This document shows positions 7,791 through 16,108 of a stretch of 43,438 nucleotides of DNA, one piece after another (within the stretch, counting starts at the first letter, position 1; the number at the start of each line of letters is the position of its first letter). The DNA is from an uncultured Hyphomicrobiales bacterium (GTDB lineage Bacteria; Pseudomonadota; Alphaproteobacteria; Rhizobiales; Beijerinckiaceae), in assembly GCA_903931945.1 (NCBI GenBank), contig CAIZEI010000141.1, positions 1 through 43,438 on the forward strand. The letters run 5' to 3'. Made by a program: the position numbers and the translations under genes. The notes under the pieces were generated by a model. The model made no database searches. It was given only the letters and a program-made list of their open reading frames with translations, and was not told the origin of the DNA.

Positions 7791-8789
7791 TCAGGCAGGC
7801 AAATCAAGCACGCCTGCAGCATTGTCTTCGGCGCCAAAAACAAGTCGTTTGCCATCGAGGCTCCATGCAAGTGTAGCAATTGCTCCGCCTTTATCAGACG
7901 ATCGAACGAATATTTCTGCCGCGTCCGTCAATCTGGAAAGCATAATCCACCCGTCATCGAAGCCGATTGCGATGACAAGCCCGTTGGGATGGAATGCGAC
8001 GCATGATACGCGCGACGGACGCACGCAGTACTCGCGCGGGCCTCGTCCCATCGGGCCATCTTTGCCATCGAAGGGCCAGACAATACAGGCTTCCGCGCCC
8101 GATGTCGCCAGCCATTTGCCATCATGCGACCAGGACAAGGATCGCGATTTTGCCGGATAGCCGGTCATCCGCATATCCTTTTTGTCGGCGATCCTCCATC
8201 CATGCAAACAATTTTCCTGCATGGATGTCACGGCGAAGCGCCCGTCCGCTGATATCGTGACATCAAGATGGGAGCCGCGCCATACGAGCGCCTCGGGCTC
8301 AGCCGCCGTGTTTGGAAACCACAGCGAGACGCCATTGTAATGCGCGACCGCAAGGCGATATCCCTTGGGCATGAAACACACGCCGCGGACGCTGGAAGGC
8401 GCGGTCTGTGTCTTGATGTCGCCTTTTGTATCGCGGGCGCGCACCGTCTTGCCCGCGCTCCAGGCGATGGCGCCATCGGCGCGCAAGCAAAGCGCGTCAA
8501 TCCATTTGCCAGTCTCGCTGGCGATTTCGACTGCGCCTCCCGCATCGCGTGTTTCAACAATGCGTCCATCGTCGCCACCCGTGACGATGGCGTCGTTCAT
8601 GAAACGCGCCAGCAGAATTCCCGCGCCGGGATGCGCTGCAACGCGGCGCGCGTCTCCACCGACAAATAAAATGTCACCATTGGCCAGAGCCAGGACCGGC
8701 TCTGCGCCAAAAAAGCCTGCCGCTATGACGCCTTCTCCGGCATCGATCGGCGTCACGCGATCGGCCAGCGATTGAGGTTTTGCCGCCAT
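7791..8789 (-). CDS. WD40 beta-propeller protein of the zinc operon
   Basis: 332 residues with no signal peptide, so cytoplasmic. Repeated WD40-type blades are visible, such as SLSWSHDGKWLATSGAEACI, CVAFHPNGLVIAIGFDDGWI and TLAWSLDGKRLVFGAEDNAA, spread over the full length and consistent with a seven-bladed propeller. The start at 8789 follows AGGAGCG. It is the last gene of the znu/cobW transcription unit, 16 bp after the small unknown gene. WD40 proteins are scaffolds; the location suggests a role in zinc or metalloprotein handling, but no partner can be named. The 561-bp gap downstream ends the unit. Confidence 0.8.
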   Translation of the reverse strand: MAAKPQSLADRVTPIDAGEGVIAAGFFGAEPVLALANGDILFVGGDARRVAAHPGAGILLARFMNDAIVTGGDDGRIVETRDAGGAVEIASETGKWIDALCLRADGAIAWSAGKTVRARDTKGDIKTQTAPSSVRGVCFMPKGYRLAVAHYNGVSLWFPNTAAEPEALVWRGSHLDVTISADGRFAVTSMQENCLHGWRIADKKDMRMTGYPAKSRSLSWSHDGKWLATSGAEACIVWPFDGKDGPMGRGPREYCVRPSRVSCVAFHPNGLVIAIGFDDGWIMLSRLTDAAEIFVRSSDKGGAIATLAWSLDGKRLVFGAEDNAAGVLDLPA

Positions 8790-8805
8790 GTGATCGCTCC
8801 TGTCT

Positions 8806-9225
8806 TTAATCGAGAGTGTCCGCGCCATCGCCTGCTTCAGGCTTTGGCAAATAATGCGTCACATTCAGTTGGATTTCAGCATCCACCAGAACTCGCAAGA
8901 AATCGGGCGGCCAGGAGTACGCGAATGACTCGTCCTCACGGTCGGCCAGAAGTCCGAATTCCAGCGTCAGACGCGCTGCAAAGGGTGTTTCCGGCAATGC
9001 TGATCTTGAGGAGTTAAGCATTCGTTCGAGACGCGATCCGAGCTTCGCGCAGGCGTCTTCAACGCTAAGGCAGGGGTCCGAAGGCGAGAGGTCGTAGACA
9101 AAGCGTCGGTAGCCATCGCGGCCTCGCTCTTCGCTAATGGGCGCCGCCGGCAATTGCGGCGGCGGCCCCTCATAGCCCATCATATCCACCTTCAATATGA
9201 CGCCGAGCACGACCGCGAGCGCCAT
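8806..9225 (-). CDS. Small unknown protein between cobW and the WD40 gene
   Basis: 139 residues; function not recognised. The first 14 residues are hydrophobic (MALAVVLGVILKVD), but two ATGs at 9183 and 9180 behind AAGGTGG could give a shorter soluble protein. The start at 9225 lies 7 bases after the cobW stop and has GAGGG upstream, which fits translational coupling. The C-terminal half (LTLEFGLL...FAYSWPPDFLRVLVDAEIQL) faintly recalls DUF4279-type proteins, without certainty. Its position in a zinc-uptake unit is the only clue to function. Confidence 0.65.
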   Translation of the reverse strand: MALAVVLGVILKVDMMGYEGPPPQLPAAPISEERGRDGYRRFVYDLSPSDPCLSVEDACAKLGSRLERMLNSSRSALPETPFAARLTLEFGLLADREDESFAYSWPPDFLRVLVDAEIQLNVTHYLPKPEAGDGADTLD

Positions 9226-9232
9226 TCCGCCC

Positions 9233-10288
9233 TCACGCGACGCAGGAGAGGACGCCCTTGCGCAAATCGTCCGGTTTCAGATTGCGGCCGATGAAGACCA
9301 CTTTGGATTCGCGCTTCTCGCCGGGGCGCCAATCTCGCTGGCTGTCGCCGTCGAGAATCATGTGAACGCCCTGAAAAACGAAGCGCTTGGGATCGTTCCT
9401 GAACGCCAGAATGCCCTTGGAGCGCAGGATATTCGGACCTTCCTTCTGCACGAGTTCGTTGATCCACGGCATGAATTTATCCGGGTCCATATCGCCATCC
9501 ACGCGCACCGAAACAGACTGCATTTCCTCGTCGTGGTAATGCTTGAGACCGCCGCCATTCCCATGCCCATGATCGTGGTGATGGCCATGGTCATGGCCAT
9601 GGTGATCGTGCCCATGGTGATCGTGGTCATGATGATCTTCGCCAGCCTCCAGAAATGACGGTTCGATTTCGAGGATTCGATCGAGATCGAACGCGCCCTG
9701 CCCGAGAACGGCGGAGAGCGGCACCTGGCACTTCGTCGTCTTGTGCAAACGCGCATAGGGATTGATGGCGCGGATGCGGCCTTCAACCTCCCGCAATTCC
9801 GCCTCGCTGACCAGATCCATCTTGTTGAGGATGATCACGTCCGCAAACGCGATCTGGCTTTTGGCTTCCGGCGCGTCCTTCAGACGGTCGGCCAACCATT
9901 TGGCGTCGGCTACCGTGACCACGGCGTCAAGGCGCGCGCGGTCCTGCACATCCTGATCGACGAAAAACGTCTGCGCGACAGGGGCGGGATCGGCAAGGCC
10001 CGTTGTCTCAACGATGATTGCGTCAAACTTGCCGCGCCGTTTCATCAGACCTTCGATGATGCGGATGAGATCGCCGCGCACGGTGCAGCAAATGCAGCCG
10101 TTGTTCATCTCGAAAACTTCTTCGTCGGCGCCGACAACCAGCTCGTTATCGATCCCTACTTCGCCGAATTCGTTGACAATCACCGCGAATTTCTGGCCAT
10201 GATCCTCGCTCAGGATGCGGTTGAGCAGGGTCGTCTTGCCTGCGCCCAGATAGCCGGTGAGGACCGTGACGGGAATTTTGTCGGACAT
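9233..10288 (-). CDS. CobW-family GTPase, probable zinc metallochaperone
   Basis: G3E GTPase of 351 residues. The Walker A motif is GYLGAGKTT (12-20), the metal site is CICC at 65-68 in GCICCTVRGDL, the base-recognition motif is NKMD (155-158), and a C-terminal CobW domain follows. Residues 218-252 form a His/Asp-rich loop, typical of zinc-linked members (ZigA/ZNG1-like) that deliver zinc to client proteins under scarcity. The start at 10288 follows GGAG at a 6-base distance; an ATG 12 bases upstream is less well placed. Location after znuB supports zinc over cobalt. The His codons make a low-complexity tract around 9540-9660. Confidence 0.92.
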   Translation of the reverse strand: MSDKIPVTVLTGYLGAGKTTLLNRILSEDHGQKFAVIVNEFGEVGIDNELVVGADEEVFEMNNGCICCTVRGDLIRIIEGLMKRRGKFDAIIVETTGLADPAPVAQTFFVDQDVQDRARLDAVVTVADAKWLADRLKDAPEAKSQIAFADVIILNKMDLVSEAELREVEGRIRAINPYARLHKTTKCQVPLSAVLGQGAFDLDRILEIEPSFLEAGEDHHDHDHHGHDHHGHDHGHHHDHGHGNGGGLKHYHDEEMQSVSVRVDGDMDPDKFMPWINELVQKEGPNILRSKGILAFRNDPKRFVFQGVHMILDGDSQRDWRPGEKRESKVVFIGRNLKPDDLRKGVLSCVA

Positions 10289-10303
10289 CGAAAACTCCAT
10301 GAA

Positions 10304-10332
10304 ATATAGGGGACCAGGTTGGCCCCTTATAT
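10304..10332. repeat. Hairpin between znuB and cobW
   Basis: ATATAGGGGACC and GGCCCCTTATAT form an imperfect stem with bulges. On the plus strand a TTTTT run follows, but the genes run on the minus strand, where no T-run follows. It may be a processing or leader element of cobW, or simply fortuitous. Confidence 0.3.
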
Positions 10333-10375
10333 GGTTTTTATTGCGGGCAGGGAAAGCCCCTCGCGTTCGGCGGCG

Positions 10376-11242
10376 TCACGCTTCCAGATGCTGGCGCGGA
10401 CGCATCTGGCGGGCCAGTCCGCCAGCGCGACCGAAGATAACCGATACAGCATAAAATCCGCCGGCGACCAGAATAATCACAGGTCCCGAAGGCGCGCCCG
10501 AGGCAAATGAGGCGACAAGCCCCACATAGACCGACGCCGCGCCAACGCCGGCTCCGACGGCAATCATTCCTGGCACGTCGTTGGCCCAAAGTCGCGCGCT
10601 GGCCGCTGGCAGCATCATCAGCCCCACAGCCAGTAAAGTGCCCAGCGCCTGAAATCCGGCGACAAGATTCATCACCACCAGAATCAGAAAAGCAATCTGC
10701 GTCGGGCCGCCTGCGCGGCTGACGCTGGCCAGAAAGTTGGGATCGACAGTTTCGATAACCAGCGAGCGATAGAGTGCGGCAAGGCCCAGCATGGTCAGGC
10801 TGGCGATGGACGCCAGAAGGATCAGCGTCGCATCGTCAAGCGCCAGCACATTGCCGAACAAAACATGCAGCAAATCGATGCTGGTGCCCTTGAGCGAGAC
10901 GATGGTGACGCCGAGCGCCAGCGAAACAAGATAAAACGCGGCCAGCGAAGCATCCTCTCGCAGCGAGGTTGCGCGCGCGACAGCGCCGGAGGCCACTGCT
11001 ACGAGAAGCCCTGCAGCAAAGCCGCCCGCTGTCATGGCGCCGAGCGAGAGGCCGGCAAACAGATAGCCGAGCGCAGCGCCGGGCAGAATGGCGTGCGCCA
11101 TCGCATCGCCTGTCAGGGACATTCGGCGCAGGACCAGAAAGACCCCGACTGGCGCTCCCGAAAGCGCCAGCGCCATGCCGCCGACCAGCGCCCGGCGCAT
11201 GAATTCGAATTCCTGGAAAGGCGATATAAAAAGATCGAACAT
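10376..11242 (-). CDS. znuB: Zinc/manganese-type ABC transporter permease
   Basis: Inner-membrane ABC-3 family permease of 288 residues with about eight hydrophobic segments. Typical blocks are RRMSLTGDAMAHAILPGAALGY near the start (the SLxGDAxSHAxLPG signature) and FQALGTLLAVGLMMLPAASARL in the second half. It pairs with the ATPase 18 bp upstream. Zinc rather than manganese is inferred from the Zur-like palindrome and the CobW partner. No periplasmic ZnuA gene is present in the window, so the binding protein must be encoded elsewhere. Confidence 0.9.
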   Translation of the reverse strand: MFDLFISPFQEFEFMRRALVGGMALALSGAPVGVFLVLRRMSLTGDAMAHAILPGAALGYLFAGLSLGAMTAGGFAAGLLVAVASGAVARATSLREDASLAAFYLVSLALGVTIVSLKGTSIDLLHVLFGNVLALDDATLILLASIASLTMLGLAALYRSLVIETVDPNFLASVSRAGGPTQIAFLILVVMNLVAGFQALGTLLAVGLMMLPAASARLWANDVPGMIAVGAGVGAASVYVGLVASFASGAPSGPVIILVAGGFYAVSVIFGRAGGLARQMRPRQHLEA

Positions 11243-11260
11243 GTCACATCCGCTCGGGGC

Positions 11261-12001
11261 TCAGGCGGCCCGCATACAATCCTCGGCGTTCCGGTCAAAG
11301 GCTTCCACCATTTCGCGCGCGCGCTGCAAATTGGAGGGAGATAACACGTCGAACGTTGCGCCCCACGCGACAAGTTCGCGCGCCAGCAGCAGGGTTTTGG
11401 GAAAGACGCGCCGCACGAGATCCATGTCATGCAGCACGGCGATCACGGTTCGCCCCTGCGCCTGCCAGCGCTCAACGATGGAAACCAGATCGTCCGCCGT
11501 GCGCGTATCGAGCGCGGTCAGCGGCTCATCGAGCAATATGACCGCAGAGTCCTGCACCATGATGCGTGCGAACAACATGCGTTGTAATTGCCCGCCCGAC
11601 AATGTGCCGATCGCCCGATCCTCAAGCCCGTCGAGCCCGACGGCGTGAATGGCGTCCATGACCTTACGTTTGCGTCCCGTCCCGATGCCGCCGAACAGTC
11701 CGGCCTGCCGCCAGAACCCCATCGAGACCATATCAAAAACATTGACCGGGAATGTGCGATCAATCTCTGCCGCCTGCGGCAGATAGGCGATATCGCGCGC
11801 GGCGCAGGCAACCCGCTCGATGCTGCCGCCAAGCGGCTTCAGCGCTCCCGCGATCCCTTTCAGCAGGGTCGATTTGCCAGCGCCATTGGGGCCGCAGATC
11901 GCCAGGAGGTCGCCGGCTTCGACCTCGCCGCCAATGTGATGCACAGCGGGGTGGCGATCATAGCCGAGAGTGAGATTTTGCAACCGGAGAACGGCGGTCA
12001 T
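11261..12001 (-). CDS. znuC: Zinc ABC transporter ATP-binding protein
   Basis: 246-residue ABC ATPase energising the ZnuB permease. Walker A is GPNGAGKST, the Q-loop region is YLPQAAEIDRTFPVNVFD, the signature is LSGGQLQR, Walker B is VILLDEPLTALD, and the switch His is in VLHDMD. YLPQ...FPV is characteristic of the metal-chelate (Zn/Mn) ABC subfamily. The ATG at 12001 overlaps the stop of the small His-rich gene in an ATGA arrangement, so the two are translationally coupled. Confidence 0.93.
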   Translation of the reverse strand: MTAVLRLQNLTLGYDRHPAVHHIGGEVEAGDLLAICGPNGAGKSTLLKGIAGALKPLGGSIERVACAARDIAYLPQAAEIDRTFPVNVFDMVSMGFWRQAGLFGGIGTGRKRKVMDAIHAVGLDGLEDRAIGTLSGGQLQRMLFARIMVQDSAVILLDEPLTALDTRTADDLVSIVERWQAQGRTVIAVLHDMDLVRRVFPKTLLLARELVAWGATFDVLSPSNLQRAREMVEAFDRNAEDCMRAA

Positions 12002-12171
12002 TGGATCGCCCAGAAGACGCAGGCCCAGATCGCTGCGACAAAGAGGCCGGCAATCGCCAGCCGCTCCAGAACCGAAAGCCGCAACAGCGAACGTCCCGGC
12101 ATGGCGCGCGCTGGAGAATGCGCGTGCGAATGGCTCGCGGCCTCATTGTGGATATGCGTATGCGCTGTCAT
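11998..12171 (-). CDS. 57-residue His-rich single-span membrane peptide heading the zinc operon
   Basis: A small gene read directly from the DNA. The ATG is at 12171 and the TGA at 12000-11998, overlapping the znuC ATG. The N-terminus is MTAHTHIHNEAASHSHAHS with six His in the first 18 residues, then a basic-flanked hydrophobic helix (LAIAGLFVAAIWACVFWAI). This gives one transmembrane span with a metal-binding tail. The ATGA overlap with znuC and the Zur-like palindrome 31 bases upstream argue strongly that it is real. A role in zinc capture or in assisting the transporter is inferred; no named family is recognised. Confidence 0.8.
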   Translation of the reverse strand: MTAHTHIHNEAASHSHAHSPARAMPGRSLLRLSVLERLAIAGLFVAAIWACVFWAIQ

Positions 12172-12202
12172 AATTCGTCCCGTAGAACCTGTCCTACGCG
12201 AA

Positions 12203-12217
12203 CGTTATAATATAACG
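12203..12217 (-). promoter_or_regulatory. Probable Zur operator
   Basis: CGTTATAATATAACG is a perfect 15-bp palindrome centred on A12210. It lies 31 bases before the first gene of the zinc-uptake unit. It resembles known alphaproteobacterial Zur boxes, which are AT-rich palindromes of the GTTATA..TATAAC type. Zinc-bound Zur would repress the operon. No zur gene is in the window. Confidence 0.75.
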
Positions 12218-12289
12218 AGCGGCGAGGGAAGCGGGGAGTTTTGCAACGCATTTGCCCACGACCGATGAACTTGAGGTCAAGGGCACTCC

Positions 12290-13378
12290 TCAATATGGCT
12301 CAAACCCTCGTAACTCCGGCATCACCTTTTCGCCGAACAGGCGGATCGAGCGCATCAGGTCTTCTTCGGGAAGATCGGCGAAATTGAATTCGCCCATGAA
12401 CGTATTGAAGACGCCTTCCGCAGCGGCCTTGCGTAGCTTTCGAGTGACGGTTTCCGGCGAGCCGATAAATACCAGTTCGTTTTTCAGGAGGTAATCGCCG
12501 TTGAACAGATTGGCCATGTGCTGGGACGCCCCGCTTTCGCCGCGCGCAATAAAATGCTCTGCGTGTTTTTTGGCGCGTTCGTCAAACGTCTGCCCGGGCA
12601 GAGGCGGCGGCAGAAAGCCCTCATAGGCGCGGGACGCGCGAAACAAGGCCTTGTCAAACGCCTTCTCATCGGTCTCATCGACATAGACCACGGTGCAATA
12701 GGCGAGATTGGGTTTTTGCGGCCAACCTTGCTTCGCCCATTGATCGAGAAACACACGATATTTCGGCGCGGCTTCCTCTCTGGGATAGACGAGAAAATAG
12801 CCCGAATTCACGCCATTTTCTGCGCAGAACGTGAGTGTGGCGGGGTCGCGGCTCATCATCCAGAGCGGCGGATGCGGCTTTTGCAGGGGTTGCACGGACA
12901 GTTGCGCCGAAGGTGTTTTGTGATTTTCGCCGGAGTAGGAAAAAGGCTGCTTGTCCCCATAGGCGTGGCGCAGGTAATCAACAAATTCCAGCGTCGGCGA
13001 TTTGCGGAATTCGTAGCCAAGGCCGAAGGGCTTGAAATATTCCGGGCTGATCCCCGGCACGAGGCCACATTCCATGCGACCGCCCAGCATCTGATCGACA
13101 ATGGCGATCTCTTCGGCGAGTCGCAGGGCCGGGTAGAGCGGCACGATGTAACCCATCGGTCCGATGCGCATACGTTTGGTGCGTGCGCCGGCGCCGACTG
13201 CATAAAGCGATGGCGAGGACATCCAGCTTTCGTCGGGGCGGCAGTGATGTTCGACGCAAAAGCCAAAATCGAAACCAAGTTCGTCACAAAGGCCAAGTTC
13301 GCGCCAGAGCTGCTCGTAGCGCTGATGCGGCGTCATGCCGGGTTTCGCCCAGATATGCGAGAAATGCGCAAATTTCAT
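12290..13378 (-). CDS. LLM-class flavin-dependent oxidoreductase
   Basis: Luciferase-like (bacterial luciferase fold) FMN/F420-type monooxygenase of 362 residues. Visible hallmarks are ELGFDFGFCVEHHCRP near residue 35, RIGPMGYIVPLYPALRLAEEIA around 72-93, LGGRMECGLVPGISPEYF, and the C-terminal GSPETVTRKL helix. Such enzymes use reduced flavin and oxygen to attack C-S, C-N or C-C bonds of organic substrates; the substrate cannot be deduced. It follows the next LLM gene by 27 bp in the same direction. It may lie in one transcript with that gene, ahead of the zinc operon's own operator. Confidence 0.88.
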   Translation of the reverse strand: MKFAHFSHIWAKPGMTPHQRYEQLWRELGLCDELGFDFGFCVEHHCRPDESWMSSPSLYAVGAGARTKRMRIGPMGYIVPLYPALRLAEEIAIVDQMLGGRMECGLVPGISPEYFKPFGLGYEFRKSPTLEFVDYLRHAYGDKQPFSYSGENHKTPSAQLSVQPLQKPHPPLWMMSRDPATLTFCAENGVNSGYFLVYPREEAAPKYRVFLDQWAKQGWPQKPNLAYCTVVYVDETDEKAFDKALFRASRAYEGFLPPPLPGQTFDERAKKHAEHFIARGESGASQHMANLFNGDYLLKNELVFIGSPETVTRKLRKAAAEGVFNTFMGEFNFADLPEEDLMRSIRLFGEKVMPELRGFEPY

Positions 13379-13405
13379 GTGCCAATCGCTCCTGATATCG
13401 CCACG

Positions 13406-14524
13406 CTATTGCGCCGCTGATTTTGTATGGGCCGCGTAATGGGCGCGAACTGCGGGCATTACGTCCCTGGCCAGCAGCGTCATGGATTCGCGATCCCACT
13501 CTTCGTTGACGCCATTCCAGGGCATTCCGCTCACCAGCAGATGTTCAAACGGGCCGGCCTTGTCGCGAAAATCAATCAGCTGATCGCGCACGCTGGCCGC
13601 CGATCCACTGATCACCCGCGCATTCATGGCGCCGACCACATCGACCTCGGAATCGGCCATGTCGGGCCGGGTTTTCATCGCGGCGAGTTTGCCGGCGTTC
13701 TTCAGCACCTGATGGATATAACGAAAATAAAAGTTCACGGCGCCGTCGGCGTGATGCAACCGCCGTTCGGCTTCGGCGTCGGTTGGCGCAACAAGAACCA
13801 CGCGCACCACGCGCCAGTTATCGCCATTGATCGTACGACCGGCTTTGGCCAGACCTTTTGAGTAACCGGCCCAATGCTGGGCTACGCCGCCGGCCAGCAG
13901 CAGGGAACTCGACAGCGGCCCCCAGCCCCGCTCGCCCGCCAGTATCGACGTGCCCGACATCGGCGTGGCGATCGAAACATGGATCGGCGGTCCCTGCGGG
14001 TTGCGCGGTCCTGGCAAAAATCCCATGCGCAAGTCGGCATCGACAGATGTCTCGATACCGAATTTCCAGAATTCGCCATCGAACCGGTAAGGCGGACCCG
14101 AGCGCCAGATGCTCTGTATTATATCGATGGATTCGAGCATCATGCGCTTGCGCGTGTCCTCGTCTTCAAGTTTGAAGAGCTCCCAGTCCGGCGGCAGGCT
14201 GCCGGTGCCAATGCCGAAACGAAATCGCCCTTTGGCCAGATGATCGAATTGCGCGACCTCGCCAGCGATCACGGCGGGGTGGCGATTGGGCAGGCTGATG
14301 ACGCCGGTTCCAAACGTGAGGCGCTTCGTTTGCGGGAGCAGGCTCGACATGAAAGCCAGCGGCGAGGGAATGGGCTCGCTCGTTGCCGCGAAATGTTCGC
14401 CGAGCCAGAATTCGTCAAATCCGATCTCATCAAGGAATCGCGCCTTGCGCGTGAGCTCGTCCATGGTTTCGCCGAGCGATTGTCCGGGCATGGTGAGGGG
14501 CATTAAAAATGTGCCAAGCTTCAT
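13406..14524 (-). CDS. LLM-class flavin-dependent oxidoreductase
   Basis: 372 residues. The start at 14524 has GGAGGA immediately upstream; the open frame continues far upstream without a site and overlaps the divergent promoter region. Hallmarks are MKLGTFLMPL, EIGFDEFWLGEHFAATSEPI, LTFGTGVISLPNRHPAVIAGE and RFRFGIGTGSLPPDWELF. It is only distantly similar to the downstream LLM protein, so the two are not a recent duplication; they could be partners or successive steps. The gene diverges from the exported LVIVD protein with 148 bp between. Confidence 0.88.
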   Translation of the reverse strand: MKLGTFLMPLTMPGQSLGETMDELTRKARFLDEIGFDEFWLGEHFAATSEPIPSPLAFMSSLLPQTKRLTFGTGVISLPNRHPAVIAGEVAQFDHLAKGRFRFGIGTGSLPPDWELFKLEDEDTRKRMMLESIDIIQSIWRSGPPYRFDGEFWKFGIETSVDADLRMGFLPGPRNPQGPPIHVSIATPMSGTSILAGERGWGPLSSSLLLAGGVAQHWAGYSKGLAKAGRTINGDNWRVVRVVLVAPTDAEAERRLHHADGAVNFYFRYIHQVLKNAGKLAAMKTRPDMADSEVDVVGAMNARVISGSAASVRDQLIDFRDKAGPFEHLLVSGMPWNGVNEEWDRESMTLLARDVMPAVRAHYAAHTKSAAQ

Positions 14525-14572
14525 GCGTCCTCCAGAAACAATTTCGACTACCTCACAGGAACTGGCGTCAGG

Positions 14573-14595
14573 AGTCAAAGGGACCAAGTCAAAGG
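14573..14595. repeat. Direct repeat in the LLM/LVIVD divergent promoter region
   Basis: AGTCAAAGG occurs at 14573-14581 and again at 14587-14595, a 14-bp period, in the 148-bp gap between divergent genes. It could be a tandem regulator half-site; no clear -35/-10 pair was seen beside it. Confidence 0.3.
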
Positions 14596-14672
14596 ACGGC
14601 TTGTCGCAGACGCGGCGGCTGATAGAGTTGGCGGCGCCGCGCCACAGAATCGCGCCTTTCGGGAGAACGTCC

Positions 14673-16013
14673 ATGTTCAAGCCACGCCTGCTCCACAGCG
14701 CGCTCGCGCTGTCGTTTCTCGCTGGAGCCGCCGTGCTGGCGCCGAAAGTCGCTTTTGCAGATCCCATTCCGCCGGGATGGCAGGCGAGCAACATGGAAGC
14801 CATCGGCTACAGCGAACTTGGCGGGCGCTCGGGCGCCTTCAAGATGACGATCAAACAGGCCAACGGCAAATGGTATCTGTTTCTCGGCCATCTCTGGCAT
14901 TACGGTTTCAGTATTGTCGATGTCACGGACCCGAAGAATCCGCGCTATGTCAAATTTGTTGACATGCCCACCAACAACTGGACGATCCAGCTCACCCATC
15001 ATGATAATATTCTGATCGCGGCGATGGAAAAGCAGGCCTTCGCCTGGGGCGGCGACCCCAATAAACCCTTCAGCGAAGGGGCCATCATTTTCGATATTTC
15101 CGATCCGGAAAATCCCAAAGAACTCTCGCGCTGGAAAACAGGCGCCACCGGCACCCATCGCAATTCCTATCCAGGCGGCAAATACGCCTTCATGTCGGCG
15201 GCGGCGCCGGGCTCGACGGGCAATCAGCTGGTGATTCTGGATGTCAGCGATCCGACAAAACCGGTGGAAGTCAGTCGCTGGCATCAGCCGGGCCAGATGG
15301 AGGGCGAACCTTTTCCACCCGCTGCTCCGCGCGGATTTCATGGTCCCGCCAATCTCAGCCCGGACGGGAAAAGCCTCGTGATGGCCTATTCGCCAAGCAT
15401 CGTGAATCTCGACATTTCCGATATCGCGCATCCCAAAGTCACCGGGCAATTGCAAATGAGCCCGCCGTTCCTGTCCGCAGGGTCGCAATCGCTCCACACG
15501 TCGTTGCCGTTGTGGGATCGTGGACTGATCTACGCCAATTCCGAGGCGAGCGCCGAGCGTTGTCAGGAGGGGCTGAATTTCGCGGGTCTGATCGACAATC
15601 GCAATCCTTCGATGCCACGTCTGATGTCGTTGTTTCCGTTGCCGCACCCGCCCGAAGGCGCGCCGTACAAGAATTTTTGCGAGCGCGGCGGACGTTTCGG
15701 GCCGCATAACACCAATCAGGAAATTCATCTGCCCGATGTCGAGAAGCCCGGCAATCTGATCTATCTCACCTATTTCACTGCGGGGTTGCGGGTGTTCGAT
15801 ATCAAGGATCCCGTCCAGCCCGTCGAGAGTGGATGGTTTTTGCCGCCGCAACCCACCAAACGCGCCGGGCCGCAGCCGCCAAACGATCTTGCTTCGCAGA
15901 CCGAAGATGTGCTCGTCGACACCAGAGGCAATATATACATTGACGACAAGCATTGGGGTCTCTGGATTTTGCGCTACACCGGGATCGACCAGCCCGCGCC
16001 CACGGCGAAATAG
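14673..16013 (+). CDS. Exported LVIVD-repeat beta-propeller protein
   Basis: 446 residues. The start is at 14673 after GGGAG, giving a signal peptide (MFKPRLLHSALALSFLAGAA...VAFA) cleaved before DPIPPGW. The mature chain carries repeated LVIVD-type blades: GFSIVDVTDPKNPRYV, IIFDISDPENPKELS, LVILDVSDPTKPVEVS, VNLDISDIAHPKV, LRVFDIKDPVQPVES and a closing WILRY. This predicts a periplasmic propeller, a fold used for protein or ligand binding and sometimes for catalysis. Two Cys and several His (HLWHYGF, TSLP, PHNTNQEIH) might bind a ligand. It is followed by the zinc alcohol dehydrogenase 95 bp later. Confidence 0.82.
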   Translation: MFKPRLLHSALALSFLAGAAVLAPKVAFADPIPPGWQASNMEAIGYSELGGRSGAFKMTIKQANGKWYLFLGHLWHYGFSIVDVTDPKNPRYVKFVDMPTNNWTIQLTHHDNILIAAMEKQAFAWGGDPNKPFSEGAIIFDISDPENPKELSRWKTGATGTHRNSYPGGKYAFMSAAAPGSTGNQLVILDVSDPTKPVEVSRWHQPGQMEGEPFPPAAPRGFHGPANLSPDGKSLVMAYSPSIVNLDISDIAHPKVTGQLQMSPPFLSAGSQSLHTSLPLWDRGLIYANSEASAERCQEGLNFAGLIDNRNPSMPRLMSLFPLPHPPEGAPYKNFCERGGRFGPHNTNQEIHLPDVEKPGNLIYLTYFTAGLRVFDIKDPVQPVESGWFLPPQPTKRAGPQPPNDLASQTEDVLVDTRGNIYIDDKHWGLWILRYTGIDQPAPTAK

Positions 16014-16108
16014 CCGCAGGCCGGCATAGCGGTTTTCCGGGCCGTCGAAATTGCAGAGCGGCTGTGGCGGTGATAGGCAGACGCCACAGCCATCCCAAGG
16101 AGTGACAA

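Noticed and set aside
9540..9660. CAT/CAC-rich repeat tract, possible repeat array
   Set aside because: It is in frame as the His-rich loop of the CobW protein; no spacers or CRISPR-like repeat periodicity.
14589..15953. Long open frame (about 454 codons) on the minus strand
   Set aside because: Antisense shadow of the LVIVD gene in GC-rich DNA; no ribosome site and no family motifs.
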